Positions 27,041 to 37,124 of a stretch of 64,000 bases of DNA are shown piece after piece (the stretch's first letter is position 1; every line of letters begins with the position of its first letter). The position numbers were made by a program, and so were the translations under genes. The notes under the pieces are model-generated. The model did not search any database, was not told where the DNA came from, and was given only the letters and a program-made list of their open reading frames with translations. This DNA is from Flavicella sediminum (GTDB taxonomy: Bacteria; Bacteroidota; Bacteroidia; Flavobacteriales; Flavobacteriaceae): NCBI RefSeq assembly GCF_006381105.1, contig NZ_VDET01000007.1, positions 1 through 64,000 on the forward strand, read 5' to 3'.

Positions 27041-28048
27041 TTACATAACATTGACCTCAATTTCTAAAGAAACATCAAATTTTTGAGCCACCGTATTTTG
27101 TATATGCTTCGCTAATTTGTACACTTCCTTCCCCGTTGCATTTCCGTAATTTACCAATACCAATGCTTGTTTGGTATGAGAACCTGTGTTTCCAAAACGC
27201 TTACCTTTAAAACCACATTGTTCTATAAGCCATCCTGCCGGTACTTTTATTTCGGTTTCAGAAACTTTGTAAAATGGCATGTTTGTATGAATTTCTTGAA
27301 TCTTCTTAAATTGTGTTGTTGGAATAACAGGATTTTTAAAAAAACTACCACTATTACCAATTTCTTTAGGATTTGGAAGTTTGCTATTACGAATTGCAAT
27401 CACTGCATTGCTAATATCTTTAATGCTAGGACTGTCGATTCCATTTTCTTTTAATTGCTCTTGAATAGCACCATAACTTGCATGTAGTTGATGTGAGTTT
27501 CTTGTCAATTTAAAACTAATTGAAGTAAGTATGTATTGTCCTTTCAGTTGGTTTTTAAATACAGAATTTCGATAGCCAAATTCACAAGCTTCGTTGCTGA
27601 AAATTTTCGTGGTACCCGTGGCTATTTCAATCGCTTCAACTTCACTAATGGTATCTTTAACTTCTACACCATATGCTCCTATATTTTGAATAGGGCAGGT
27701 ACCCACATTTCCGGGAATTAAGGATAAATTTTCTAGTCCTCCAAAATTTTGAGCAACACACCATAAAACAAAGTCGTGCCAGTTTTCACCTGCAGCTACT
27801 TTTACCAAGACTTCATTCTCAGAAATAAGTATTGTTTGTATGCCTTTTGTATTTAAATGCACAACGAGTGATTCTATGTCTTTGGTTAGCAGTAAATTGC
27901 TACCACCACTAAGCACAAATAGTTCCTTTTCTTCGGAAACAACCTCAACTAATTCTTCTTTTGTCTGGACAGAAATATATTTTTTTGCCAAAACATCAAT
28001 TCCAAAAGTATTGAAGGCTTTTAAAGAAATATTGGATTGAATATGCAT
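27041..28048 (-). CDS. murB: UDP-N-acetylenolpyruvoylglucosamine reductase
   Basis: FAD-dependent reductase of 335 residues, type I MurB by length, completing UDP-MurNAc for peptidoglycan. FAD-binding segments VLSGGSNLLL and SLIPGNVGTCPIQNIGAYG, the catalytic FGYRNSVFK, and GNSGSFFKNP with the proton-donor Ser are all present. The C-terminal domain ends in the type I pattern, with LIEQCGFKGKRFGN. Confidence 0.97.
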   Translation of the reverse strand: MHIQSNISLKAFNTFGIDVLAKKYISVQTKEELVEVVSEEKELFVLSGGSNLLLTKDIESLVVHLNTKGIQTILISENEVLVKVAAGENWHDFVLWCVAQNFGGLENLSLIPGNVGTCPIQNIGAYGVEVKDTISEVEAIEIATGTTKIFSNEACEFGYRNSVFKNQLKGQYILTSISFKLTRNSHQLHASYGAIQEQLKENGIDSPSIKDISNAVIAIRNSKLPNPKEIGNSGSFFKNPVIPTTQFKKIQEIHTNMPFYKVSETEIKVPAGWLIEQCGFKGKRFGNTGSHTKQALVLVNYGNATGKEVYKLAKHIQNTVAQKFDVSLEIEVNVM

Positions 28049-28098
28049 AATTAGTGATGGTAGAAAATTACGGAACCTTTATTGATTTGTATTTCTAC

Positions 28099-28138
28099 AA
28101 CAAAAGGAAATAGTACAATGGTAAAATTTCCTTTTGTT
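28099..28138 (-). terminator. Terminator-like hairpin between aminotransferase and murB
   Basis: A perfect 13-bp inverted repeat AACAAAAGGAAAT/ATTTCCTTTTGTT with a 14-nt loop lies just past the aminotransferase stop. The following minus-strand tract is only moderately T-rich, so it could instead be an RNA stability element. Confidence 0.5.
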
Positions 28139-28157
28139 TAGAAACAAGTATTAAAAT

Positions 28158-29351
28158 TTATTTTGATTGGTAGGCTTTTAAGGCTTTTGCTAAAATTTCA
28201 ACAGCTCGTACTAAATTTTTTTGATTTAGTACATAGGCTATACGAATTTGTTTTTTACCAATATGTTCAGAAGTGTAAAATCCGCTAGCAGGAGCCACCA
28301 TTACCGTTTCCCCATTGTCACTATACTCTTCTAATAACCATTTGGCAAATATATCTGTATCCTCAACAGGTAAAGAAGCAATACAATAAAAGGCACCTTT
28401 GGGCTTAAAAACAGTTACACCTTCAATTGCATATAAGGCCTTGTACAAAACATCTCTACGTTCCGTATATTCTTTAACCACCGCTTCAAAATAACTTGGA
28501 GGTGTATCTAATGCAGCTTCAGCAGCTAGTTGCGCATAAGTAGGTGGACTCAATCGAGATTGTGCCATTTTCATTATGGTAAATAGCAATTCTTTATTTT
28601 TAGAAACCACACAACCAATTCTAGCACCACACATGCTAAATCTTTTGGAAATAGAGTCAATCATAATGGCATGTTGATCCATTCCATCTTCACTTAAAAT
28701 AGAATAATGTACTTCGTCATCATACACAAATTCTCTATACACCTCATCGGCTATTAAGAACAAATCATATTTAAGGGCCAATTCTTTTAGTTGATTGATG
28801 TCTTTTTTAGAATAGACGACACCCGTAGGATTTCCAGGGTTGCAAATTAATATGGCTTTGGTTTTATTGGTAATTACTTTTTCAAATTCTGAAATATTTG
28901 GCAAAGCAAATTCCTCTTCTATAGTTGTTGTGATGGGAACTACATTGATACCTCCCGCAATTGCGAAACTATTGTAGTTGGCATAAAAAGGCTCAGGAAT
29001 GATAATTTCATCATGAGGATCAGTAATACAAGCAATGGTGAACAACAAGGCCTCAGAGGCACCAGTTGTTACCAAAATATCATCTTTGGAAACATTAATT
29101 TTATTTCTACTATAGTAATCAGCTAATTTATCACGGTACGATTCTGATCCGTTAGAAGTTGAATAACTAAGAATTTCTATGTCGTTATTTTTAACGGCAT
29201 CTAATGCTACTTGAGGTGTTTTTATGTCGGGTTGACCGATATTTAAATGGTAAATATGAATACCTCTTTTCTCTGCAGCTTCAGCATAAGGAACTAATTT
29301 TCTTATGGGTGATTCGGGTGTTAAAATTCCTTTGCGAGATATTGTTGGCAT
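28158..29351 (-). CDS. PLP-dependent aminotransferase, class I (aspartate aminotransferase-like)
   Basis: Fold type I aminotransferase of 397 residues. PLP-site features: VTTGASEALLF, the substrate loop CNPGNPTGVVYSK, IADEVYREFVY with the cofactor-contacting Asp and Tyr, and SISKRFSMCGARIG with the Schiff-base lysine. Arg in RIAYVL near the end binds the substrate carboxylate. It is probably an aspartate or broad amino-acid transaminase (AspC/subgroup I gamma); specificity not assignable. Monocistronic. Confidence 0.93.
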   Translation of the reverse strand: MPTISRKGILTPESPIRKLVPYAEAAEKRGIHIYHLNIGQPDIKTPQVALDAVKNNDIEILSYSTSNGSESYRDKLADYYSRNKINVSKDDILVTTGASEALLFTIACITDPHDEIIIPEPFYANYNSFAIAGGINVVPITTTIEEEFALPNISEFEKVITNKTKAILICNPGNPTGVVYSKKDINQLKELALKYDLFLIADEVYREFVYDDEVHYSILSEDGMDQHAIMIDSISKRFSMCGARIGCVVSKNKELLFTIMKMAQSRLSPPTYAQLAAEAALDTPPSYFEAVVKEYTERRDVLYKALYAIEGVTVFKPKGAFYCIASLPVEDTDIFAKWLLEEYSDNGETVMVAPASGFYTSEHIGKKQIRIAYVLNQKNLVRAVEILAKALKAYQSK

Positions 29352-29496
29352 ATGTTTTTTACTTTAAAAGTTAATGATTTCTTTATACAAAGAAAGCTAA
29401 CAAATTTAAGATTAATATGCTAAAACACTAGTGTTTTACCTTAAAAAAAGTTGAAAATGAAATTCTTTTGTAACTTAGGGCTAAATAAAAGTTCTA

Positions 29497-30810
29497 TTGA
29501 AAAAATATATCTCCATTTTTTTTGTTTTTATAAGTTTTACTTGTTTCTGTCAAGGTAATTTTTCATTGCTCCATAATCGAAAAAAACAAAGCTTTAAATT
29601 CAAATCCATCAATAACTTAATAATCATTCCATTAAAAGTAAATGGTGTTCAAGGATCTTATATTTTAGACACCGGTTTGAGTACGAATATTCTGTTTAAA
29701 GCGAAAACTAAAATAGATAGTAGTTATGCCAATTTGAGGAAAGTTACTTTAAACGGTTTTGGAAACGGGCCAAATATGGAAGCCATTGTTACGGTAGACA
29801 ATACGTTTCAGTTGGAAAATTTGCAAGCCACAAAACAGCGCATGCTATTGGTGTTAGATGAGCATGTAAACCTTTCTGCTAAAATGGGCATGACCATTGA
29901 TGGCATGATTGGTTATGAGTTTTTTAAAAATTTTATTGTCAAAATTAATTACAGAAGTAAACAAATTACCGTTTACAATCCACAGTATTTTAAAAAGAAA
30001 ACCCGTAAATCGTATCATACTTTTCCCTTACAATTTCATAAATACAAACCTTATTTAAAAGGAAAAGTTTTGTTAGCAAATAATAAAGAAATAAAAACTC
30101 CCGTAAAGCTATTAATTGATACAGGTGGAAGTGATGCTTTGTGGCTTTTTGAGGATGCAGCACAAAACTTAATTCCTACTGAAACACATTTTAAAGATTT
30201 TTTAGGTGAGAGTATTTCAGGAAGTATTTTTGGTAATAAATGTAGAATTGAAGAATTTCAGATTGGGGATTTTATCTTTAAACAACCAATCGTTTCTTTT
30301 TTGGATAAAAAATCGACAGAATTAGCAAGAAGAATTAAAAATAGAAATGGTTCTGTTGGAGGTGGCTTGTTGAGAAGATTTGTAGTTTGGTTTGATTATG
30401 GAAACAAAGAAATTACTTTAAAAAAGAGTCGTGGGTTTAGGGATGCTTTTACTTATAATATGAGCGGTTTAGATATGAATTATAGTGGCGATATTTTGAT
30501 TGCTGAAACTAAAATCAGTAGTTTTTATGTACAAGACAAAGAGCAAAAATTAAAATTGACCAAAGATTTTAAATTTTCATTAAAACCCTCGTATATTGTT
30601 GGTCATGTTCGTGAAAATTCACCTGGTGCATTAGCGGGTGCACAAGTCGGAGATTTGGTTTTAAAAGTAAATCGGAAGGCAAGTTATAAAATGTCATTTG
30701 ATGAAATCAATACTTTATTCTATACCAAAAAAAATAAATGGGTGCGACTTTTGGTTGCGAGAGACGGAAAAGAAATAACGTTGAAATTTAAATTACAAAA
30801 TGAACTCTAA
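29497..30810 (+). CDS. Secreted aspartyl protease with C-terminal PDZ domain (paralog A)
   Basis: A 437-residue secreted protein. A signal peptide (about 1-19, ending CFCQG) is followed by two retropepsin/pepsin-like half-domains, each with a DTG catalytic motif: GSYILDTGLS (Asp58) and LLIDTGGSD (Asp208). A PDZ domain spans about 360-437 (GALAGAQVGDLVLKVN). Both aspartates are present, so a single-chain bilobal protease is plausible. The start codon is TTG (29497); no ATG is available in frame and the following MKKYISIF-type start looks authentic. A close paralog lies at 37391-38707, on the other side of the RND efflux operon. The substrate is unknown. Confidence 0.88.
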   Translation: MKKYISIFFVFISFTCFCQGNFSLLHNRKKQSFKFKSINNLIIIPLKVNGVQGSYILDTGLSTNILFKAKTKIDSSYANLRKVTLNGFGNGPNMEAIVTVDNTFQLENLQATKQRMLLVLDEHVNLSAKMGMTIDGMIGYEFFKNFIVKINYRSKQITVYNPQYFKKKTRKSYHTFPLQFHKYKPYLKGKVLLANNKEIKTPVKLLIDTGGSDALWLFEDAAQNLIPTETHFKDFLGESISGSIFGNKCRIEEFQIGDFIFKQPIVSFLDKKSTELARRIKNRNGSVGGGLLRRFVVWFDYGNKEITLKKSRGFRDAFTYNMSGLDMNYSGDILIAETKISSFYVQDKEQKLKLTKDFKFSLKPSYIVGHVRENSPGALAGAQVGDLVLKVNRKASYKMSFDEINTLFYTKKNKWVRLLVARDGKEITLKFKLQNEL

Positions 30811-30834
30811 AGATTTTTTGTTTTATTTAAAAAA

Positions 30835-30877
30835 GAAAAAGGTCATTTTATAGCAATTATAAAATGACCTTTTTTTA
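30835..30877. terminator. Bidirectional terminator
   Basis: AAAAAGGTCATTTTATA and TATAAAATGACCTTTTTTT form a long perfect stem with loop GCAAT, U-rich on both strands. It separates convergent protease A and the TolC-like gene. Confidence 0.85.
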
Positions 30878-30890
30878 GATTGTTTATGAC

Positions 30891-32309
30891 TTATTGCCAA
30901 CCACCACCAAGTGATTTGTACAAATCGACAACCGTTAGTAATTGTTGTAATTTGCTATTTACTAAATTTAGTTTCGCACTCAAAGCACTTTGCCTTGCCG
31001 TTAATAAATCTAAATAATTGGCATAGCCATTTTTAAGTAATTCTTCTGAATTTGTTTCAGCATTACGTAAAGCTTCAGCTTCTTTATTTCTAAATTGAAA
31101 CTTTGTCGTTTCTGCTTGGTAAGAAAACAAAGCATTAGAAACTTCACTACCTGCTACTAACAAGGTTTGTCTATAATTTAATAAAGCTTGTTCTTCTTGG
31201 TTTTTAGCGACTTCAACCTGTGTTTTTAATTTTCTTTGGTTAAAAATAGGCTGTGTTAATCCTCCAATAACATTGGCAAATATTGAATTGGCATTTAACC
31301 AATTATCTACTTCTAAACTTTGAAATCCTCCTGAAGCTGTTAAAGTCAAGGCAGGATATAAATTGGTTTTGGCCACATTTTTCAATTCAAAAGTTTCCAT
31401 CAAACTATATTGTGCCGCTTTTACATCGGGTCTGTTGCTTAACAACAACGCAGGAATACCAATTTGTAATTCGGTATCAATAACTTGCTGGTTTAAATTC
31501 CCTCTTTTAAATTTTTGAGGATTTTCTGCTAAAAGAATACTCAATCCGTTTTCTAATTTAAAAATAGCCGTTTCTAAATCTACTTTTAAAGCTTCAGCAT
31601 TATTGTACTGTGCGATATTTTGATCTACAGCTACTTGAGTTACTTGTCCGGCATCCATTAAAGCTTTAATAGTTTCAACTCCTTTTTTGCGCACGCTAAT
31701 GGTTTTGTTCGTTATTTTTAGCTGAGCATCTAAGGCCAATAATTGATAATAATTTTTTACAATTCTAGAAACTAATTCAGACCGAACGGCTTGTTGAGCT
31801 GCTGAACTCTTTAAAAAACTAGCATAGCTAGCTTTTTTACTACTTCTAATTTTTCCCCAAATATCTGCTTCCCAAGCTAAATTCCCAGCCAATTCATAAG
31901 TTTGAATAGATCGATCGCTAGACAAACCACCAAATCGACTGTTCTTAGAAACAACTGTATTTGTAAGACTTCCGCCAACACTAAAAGTAGGATAGTAACC
32001 TGCTTTTCCTTGTTTCATGTAGGATTCTGCTGAGTTCATTTGTTTGATGGCTATTTGTAAATCAAAATTATTAGCCAAACCTCGTGCAATGTATTCTTGT
32101 AAATAACGATCGGTAAACATTTCCTTCCAAGACACTGAGGCCATAGAAATAGAATCTGTTTTATGCATCGCATCATTTTCAAGCCTAAAGACTTCTTTTG
32201 ACGCTTCTTTTACAATAGGTTGTTTAAAATCTTTAACAGCCAAGCAAGAGGTTAGGAGTGTAGCAACTCCTAACATCAAGACTATTTTATAGGTATCTAT
32301 TTTTTTCAT
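30891..32309 (-). CDS. RND efflux outer-membrane channel (TolC/NodT family lipoprotein)
   Basis: Outer membrane factor of 472 residues. A lipoprotein signal (LGVATLLTSCLAVK) is followed by two TolC-type helical repeats, each a long periplasmic alpha-barrel hairpin plus beta strands (NFDLQIAIKQMNSAESYMKQGKAGYYP is the typical first helix start). It forms the exit duct of the tripartite pump encoded upstream. It is the last gene of the four-gene operon, 3 bp after the pump gene, and is followed by a strong terminator. Confidence 0.94.
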   Translation of the reverse strand: MKKIDTYKIVLMLGVATLLTSCLAVKDFKQPIVKEASKEVFRLENDAMHKTDSISMASVSWKEMFTDRYLQEYIARGLANNFDLQIAIKQMNSAESYMKQGKAGYYPTFSVGGSLTNTVVSKNSRFGGLSSDRSIQTYELAGNLAWEADIWGKIRSSKKASYASFLKSSAAQQAVRSELVSRIVKNYYQLLALDAQLKITNKTISVRKKGVETIKALMDAGQVTQVAVDQNIAQYNNAEALKVDLETAIFKLENGLSILLAENPQKFKRGNLNQQVIDTELQIGIPALLLSNRPDVKAAQYSLMETFELKNVAKTNLYPALTLTASGGFQSLEVDNWLNANSIFANVIGGLTQPIFNQRKLKTQVEVAKNQEEQALLNYRQTLLVAGSEVSNALFSYQAETTKFQFRNKEAEALRNAETNSEELLKNGYANYLDLLTARQSALSAKLNLVNSKLQQLLTVVDLYKSLGGGWQ

Positions 32310-32312
32310 GAT

Positions 32313-35300
32313 TTAATCAATTTCTTTGTTTAATTCTTGTGCTGATGACGACACTTTTTCTTGCAACCATTGGAACAAGATAAAGAGTATTGGAATTACA
32401 AAAACTCCTAAAACAGTACCAATCAACAACCCTCCAACAGCTCCTGTACCAATAGATTTGTTTCCTTCTGATCCAACTCCTTGCGACAATACCAATGGCA
32501 TCAATCCTAAAATAAAAGCAAATGAAGTCATTAAAATTGGCCGTAATCGAGATTTGGCTCCTAGAATGGCTGCATCTACAATACTTTCTCCATTTCGTCT
32601 ACGTTGCAAAGCAATCTCTACAATCAAAATGGCATTTTTAGCTAACAAACCAATCAACATAATTAAAGCAATTTGAAAATAAATATTGTTTTCTAAGCCT
32701 AAAAACTTAGTACTAATATAAGCTCCAAATACTCCAAAAGGTAAAGACAATACTACGGCAAATGGCAATAAATAACTTTCGTATTGTGCACATAATAAAA
32801 AGTACACAAACAAAATACTTAGTATAAAAATAAACGTAGTTTGGTTTCCAGCACTTACTTCTTCACGGGTCAATCCAGAATACGCAACGGTATAATTACT
32901 AGGTAATTTGGCAATTTCTTCTTCAATAACTCTAATGGCATCTCCTGTACTATATCCTTCGTTAGTTGCACCTGATATTTTCGTTGAGTTCAATAAATTG
33001 AAACGGGTTACGGACTGCGGTCCATACACTCTTTTTAAGTTTACAAATTCTGTAATAGGTGCCATTTCACCAGCGTTGGTTCTTACAAACATGCTATTCA
33101 AGGCATTTACATCGGCTCTGTCTTCTGGTAAAGCCTGAATGTACACTCTAAATTGTTTCCCAAATCTAGAAAAATCTGAAGCATAAACTCCACCAATATA
33201 ACCTTGTAAAGTAGAAAAGATGCTAGAAACAGCCACTCCTTTTTCTTTCGCCAAAGGCACATTTACTTCCATTTCGTACTGTGGATAATTGGTGTTAAAA
33301 GAAGACTGCGCATATTTAATTTCTGGATGACTCATTAAAGCAAATGCAAAATCTCGATTGGCTTTGTCTAAATCTGAAAATTCTCCTCCAAATTTGTCTA
33401 ATAAGTTCACTTCAAAACCAGATGAATTTCCAAATCCACGTATACTTGGTGGTGAAAAGAAAATAATCTTAGCTTCAGGAACACCTGCAGCAATTCCAAA
33501 TAATTTTCCAGTAATTGCTTGTGCAGAAAGTGAAGAATCTTCACGCTCACTCCAATCTTTTAATTTAATAATTCCCATTCCATAATTAGAACCCGAACCG
33601 TTAATTAAACTTCTACCTTTAATAAAGTTAACGGCTACAATTCCATCTATACCTTCAATTTTGTCATATAATTTTCTGGTAACAGCATCAGTTCTGTCTA
33701 AAGAAGCACCTGCTGGTAATTCTACATTGGCAAAAATAATCCCTCTATCTTCATTAGGTACAAAACCTGTTGGAGTAGTGGTAGCTGCCCAATAAATTCC
33801 AACTGCTGCAATCAGTAAAAGAATTACAGAAATGAATTTTTTCTTATATAAAAACTGAAGTGATTGTCCGTATTTATGAATGGTTGCATTAAACCCACGA
33901 TTAAATAAGGTGTAAAAACGTTGTAAAGGTCCTTTGCTTTTTAACTCTTCGTCTTCGTGATGTGTTTTTAATAACAAAGCACATAAGGCAGGACTTAAAG
34001 TCAATGCATTTACTGCTGAAATTAAAATAGCAATAATCAAGGTAACTCCAAATTGTTCGTAAAACACTCCTGTAGGTCCTGTAATAAACGTAACCGGAAT
34101 AAATACAGCTGCCATTACTAAGGTAATAGAGATAATAGCTCCAGAAATTTCATTCATCGCAACCAATGTTGCTTTTTTAGGATTCTTTTCACCCTCGTCC
34201 ATTTTTGCATGCACTGCTTCTACAACTACAATGGCATCATCTACCACAATACCAATGGCCAATACCAAGGCAAAAAGTGTTAATAGGTTAATAGAATATC
34301 CAAAAACATTTAAGAAAAAGAACGTACCAATAATAGATACAGGAACAGCAATAGCTGGAATTAAAGTAGATCTTAAATCTTGTAAAAAGATAAATACAAC
34401 TAAGAAAACCAATAAGAAGGCTTCTAATAAAGTATGAACTACTTTTTCTATAGAGGCATTTAAAAACAAACTGGTATCATAAGGAATAAAAATATCCAAT
34501 CCATCAGGAAGTTCATTTTCTATAGTTCCTAAAGTTGTCTTAATATGTTCTATAATTTCCTGAGCATTAGATCCTTTGGTTTGAAAAATCCCCATAAATA
34601 CAGCAGGATGCCCTTTACTCATGGCATTAGAAGCATAAGATTGTGCATCTAGCTCAATAGTAGCCACATCTTTTAAACGTAAAAACTGTCCGTTACCTAA
34701 AGCCTTAATAACAATATCACTGTATTGACTTTCTTTTTTAAAACGTCCGCTATAAGTTAAGGTGTAAGAAAAAGCTTCTCCACTGTTTTGACCTAAAGAT
34801 CCAGCTGCAGCTTCTAAATTTTGCTCTTTTAAGGCAGCAGTAACATCCGAAGGGATTAAGTTATAAGCAGCTAATTTTTCTGGTTTTAACCAAATACGCA
34901 TAGCATAATCTTGTTGAGAAAATACACTTACATCTCCCACACCACTAATACGTTGCATAGCAGGAATTACGTTAATTTTTAAGTAATTCTGAATAAAAGT
35001 AGCATCGTAATCTTCGCTTTCAGAATACATAGAAATAAACATCAAAGCACTTGTTTCTTGCTTTTGTGTAATAACCCCTGTTTGTGTTACTTCTTGTGGT
35101 AACAAAGGAGTAGCTCTTGCTACACGGTTTTGTACGTTTACGGCTGCAATATCTGCATCCATTTCTTGATCAAAATAAACGGTAATTTCTGCAGTTCCTG
35201 TATTGGATGCTGTAGAAGTAATATAGGTCATTCCTTCTACACCGTTAATTTGTTCCTCAATAGGAATAATAACGCTTTCTAATACAGTTTCGGCATTGGC

Positions 35301-35453
35301 ACCTGTATAATTTGCAGTTACCTTAATGGTAGGCGGTGCAATATCTGGATATTCTTCTATAGGTAAACTAGTAATGCTAATAGCCCCTAGCAAAACTATA
35401 ATAATAGAGATCACTGTTGAAAGAACGGGTCTTTCAATAAATGTTTTTAACAT
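32313..35453 (-). CDS. RND multidrug efflux pump, inner membrane subunit (AcrB/HAE1 family)
   Basis: Proton-driven RND transporter of 1046 residues, the full family length. Twelve transmembrane segments and two large periplasmic porter loops are visible. The N-terminus MLKTFIERPVLSTVIS is characteristic. TM4 carries LAIGIVVDDAIVVVEAVH with the Asp pair that relays protons. PVSIIGTFFFLNVFGYSINL and the second-half repeat FGVFGAYISTKFLGLENN show the internal duplication. HAE1 (hydrophobe/amphiphile export) is more likely than heavy-metal export. Confidence 0.96.
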   Translation of the reverse strand: MLKTFIERPVLSTVISIIIVLLGAISITSLPIEEYPDIAPPTIKVTANYTGANAETVLESVIIPIEEQINGVEGMTYITSTASNTGTAEITVYFDQEMDADIAAVNVQNRVARATPLLPQEVTQTGVITQKQETSALMFISMYSESEDYDATFIQNYLKINVIPAMQRISGVGDVSVFSQQDYAMRIWLKPEKLAAYNLIPSDVTAALKEQNLEAAAGSLGQNSGEAFSYTLTYSGRFKKESQYSDIVIKALGNGQFLRLKDVATIELDAQSYASNAMSKGHPAVFMGIFQTKGSNAQEIIEHIKTTLGTIENELPDGLDIFIPYDTSLFLNASIEKVVHTLLEAFLLVFLVVFIFLQDLRSTLIPAIAVPVSIIGTFFFLNVFGYSINLLTLFALVLAIGIVVDDAIVVVEAVHAKMDEGEKNPKKATLVAMNEISGAIISITLVMAAVFIPVTFITGPTGVFYEQFGVTLIIAILISAVNALTLSPALCALLLKTHHEDEELKSKGPLQRFYTLFNRGFNATIHKYGQSLQFLYKKKFISVILLLIAAVGIYWAATTTPTGFVPNEDRGIIFANVELPAGASLDRTDAVTRKLYDKIEGIDGIVAVNFIKGRSLINGSGSNYGMGIIKLKDWSEREDSSLSAQAITGKLFGIAAGVPEAKIIFFSPPSIRGFGNSSGFEVNLLDKFGGEFSDLDKANRDFAFALMSHPEIKYAQSSFNTNYPQYEMEVNVPLAKEKGVAVSSIFSTLQGYIGGVYASDFSRFGKQFRVYIQALPEDRADVNALNSMFVRTNAGEMAPITEFVNLKRVYGPQSVTRFNLLNSTKISGATNEGYSTGDAIRVIEEEIAKLPSNYTVAYSGLTREEVSAGNQTTFIFILSILFVYFLLCAQYESYLLPFAVVLSLPFGVFGAYISTKFLGLENNIYFQIALIMLIGLLAKNAILIVEIALQRRRNGESIVDAAILGAKSRLRPILMTSFAFILGLMPLVLSQGVGSEGNKSIGTGAVGGLLIGTVLGVFVIPILFILFQWLQEKVSSSAQELNKEID

Positions 35454-35476
35454 AATGATAAAGTTTCTAGGTTGAA

Positions 35477-36607
35477 TTAATTTTTAAATAAGGTAGCAAT
35501 AGGTGCTATGGCTTTTTCAAAAGGAATGTCTTGTGGAGAAATGGTCGTTCCATTTCTTAATTTACTAATTCCTGTGATCACAATTTTATCTCCTACCTTA
35601 AGACCAGACTTAACCACATATAAATTGTTTACAGTTCCTTCTACTTTAATTAAAGTAGCTTTTACTTTATTGTCTGCACCTAAGGTGTAAATCATGATAT
35701 CTTTTTGTTGCTCAAAAGTAGCAGATTGAGGTACTACAATAGCATCTTTATATGCTATTGGAAATCTGATTTCCCCACTATTTCCATTGGTTAACAATTC
35801 ATTTGGATTGTCAAAAGCAGCTCTAATTTGTATGGTACCTGTACTTTGATTGATTTGCCCACTACTGGTTTGAATACGTCCTTTTTCTGAGTACACTTTA
35901 CCATTGGCTAAAATCAAACTTAGGTCGGGAGAGTTTTGAATGCGTTCCGCTTTTGTTTTTCCTTCGTAACGTTGTAAATGGTCTATGTATTGAGCTTCAT
36001 TAAAACTAAAGAAAGCATATACTTGACTAATTTCACTTACTTTGGTTAATGGAGTAGCATCACTTGGACTTACCAAAGATCCTTCTCTAAAATTAATAGA
36101 ACCTACATATCCATCAATAGGGCTTTTAATAGTAGCATAGCTAATCGTAGCAGACACACCGCTGTAGTTCGCTTTTGCTTGCTTTAAATTCGCTTTTGCA
36201 GTTTCTAATTGTACAGGACTGATGATCTTTTTTTCTACCAGAGGAATTAATTTATTTACTTCCACTTGTGCTACATTAACACGAGCCTTTGCGGCACTTG
36301 CATCCTGACTTAAAGACTGAGTTTCTAATTGAAATAATACCTGTCCTTTACGTACTTTTTGACCTTCATCTACAAAAACTTTTTCTATATAACCGGATGT
36401 TTTAGCTCTTACATCACTATTGATAATTCCTTCAATTGTTGTAGGATAATCTCTATATCCTGTTACGGTTTTTTGTTGAATGGCAGTAACGGGAATTGCT
36501 ACCGCTGGAGGTGTATTATTTTTTGTAGCAGCTTGGTTTTTATCGATACAGCTTACTAAGGAAAAAGATGCGAGTATTATGGCAACTGATTGATATATTT
36601 TATTCAT
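35477..36607 (-). CDS. RND efflux periplasmic adaptor subunit (AcrA-like lipoprotein)
   Basis: Membrane fusion protein of 376 residues. The lipoprotein signal ends LVSCIDKN. The first lipoyl half-domain with SGYIEKVFVDEGQKVRKGQ (residues about 72-90), an alpha-hairpin, the second lipoyl half with IKSPIDGYVGSINFREGSLV, a beta-barrel and a membrane-proximal domain follow. It bridges the pump and TolC. It starts 2 bp after the regulator's stop codon, so the regulator and transporter are one transcription unit. Confidence 0.95.
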   Translation of the reverse strand: MNKIYQSVAIILASFSLVSCIDKNQAATKNNTPPAVAIPVTAIQQKTVTGYRDYPTTIEGIINSDVRAKTSGYIEKVFVDEGQKVRKGQVLFQLETQSLSQDASAAKARVNVAQVEVNKLIPLVEKKIISPVQLETAKANLKQAKANYSGVSATISYATIKSPIDGYVGSINFREGSLVSPSDATPLTKVSEISQVYAFFSFNEAQYIDHLQRYEGKTKAERIQNSPDLSLILANGKVYSEKGRIQTSSGQINQSTGTIQIRAAFDNPNELLTNGNSGEIRFPIAYKDAIVVPQSATFEQQKDIMIYTLGADNKVKATLIKVEGTVNNLYVVKSGLKVGDKIVITGISKLRNGTTISPQDIPFEKAIAPIATLFKN

Positions 36608-36609
36608 TG

Positions 36610-37101
36610 TTATTTATTTTTATTAATTATTTTTTCTTTTAAGAGGGATACTGAGGCTATCGTTTTTTCTAAAAACTCTATATAATCGTCGTGAAAATCT
36701 AAATCAAAACGTTCTGCCTCTAAAGTTTCTGGTAGTTCATTAATATTGTGTTTGAATTCTTTAATTTCTGAGTGTAGTTCTTTATGCGTGCTCCAAAGAG
36801 AAACCATTTCATCAATACTATGAACAATAGTTCCTGGATCGAGGATAAAATATTTTTTCCGGTCTCCAGTTTTTGTAAAGTATGAAACCTTATTAGCACC
36901 CTGTAAATTTGTTAGATGGGTAGAAATGGTACTTTTACTAGCACACAATTTTTCTACCAATTCTTCAAAGGTGGTTCCTTTTTTTCCGTTCAATATGATA
37001 TAGCTTAAAATTCGTGCCGCTACTGGAGCAATTTTGTCTTTTTGCTCAAAGTGAACGCCTAATTTTTCAACAAGCTGACATCTTTTTTTGTCTTGTACCA
37101 T
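36610..37101 (-). CDS. GbsR/MarR-type transcriptional regulator of the efflux operon
   Basis: Winged-helix regulator of 163 residues. The DNA-binding domain lies in about 20-90 (ARILSYIILNGKKGTTFEELVEKLCASKSTISTHL, in which the SKSTISTHL stretch is the recognition helix). A C-terminal helical dimerisation segment follows. As first gene of the RND operon it is the obvious local repressor. A 24-bp palindrome (37136-37159) directly upstream of a TACATTTG promoter element supports autoregulation. Confidence 0.88.
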   Translation of the reverse strand: MVQDKKRCQLVEKLGVHFEQKDKIAPVAARILSYIILNGKKGTTFEELVEKLCASKSTISTHLTNLQGANKVSYFTKTGDRKKYFILDPGTIVHSIDEMVSLWSTHKELHSEIKEFKHNINELPETLEAERFDLDFHDDYIEFLEKTIASVSLLKEKIINKNK

Positions 37102-37124
37102 AACAGTAATTTAATTTTAAGCTG

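Noticed and set aside
32326-32676. Open frames opposite the RND pump gene
   Set aside because: Several such frames exist on the reverse strand of this conserved gene; none has family features or promoter signals.
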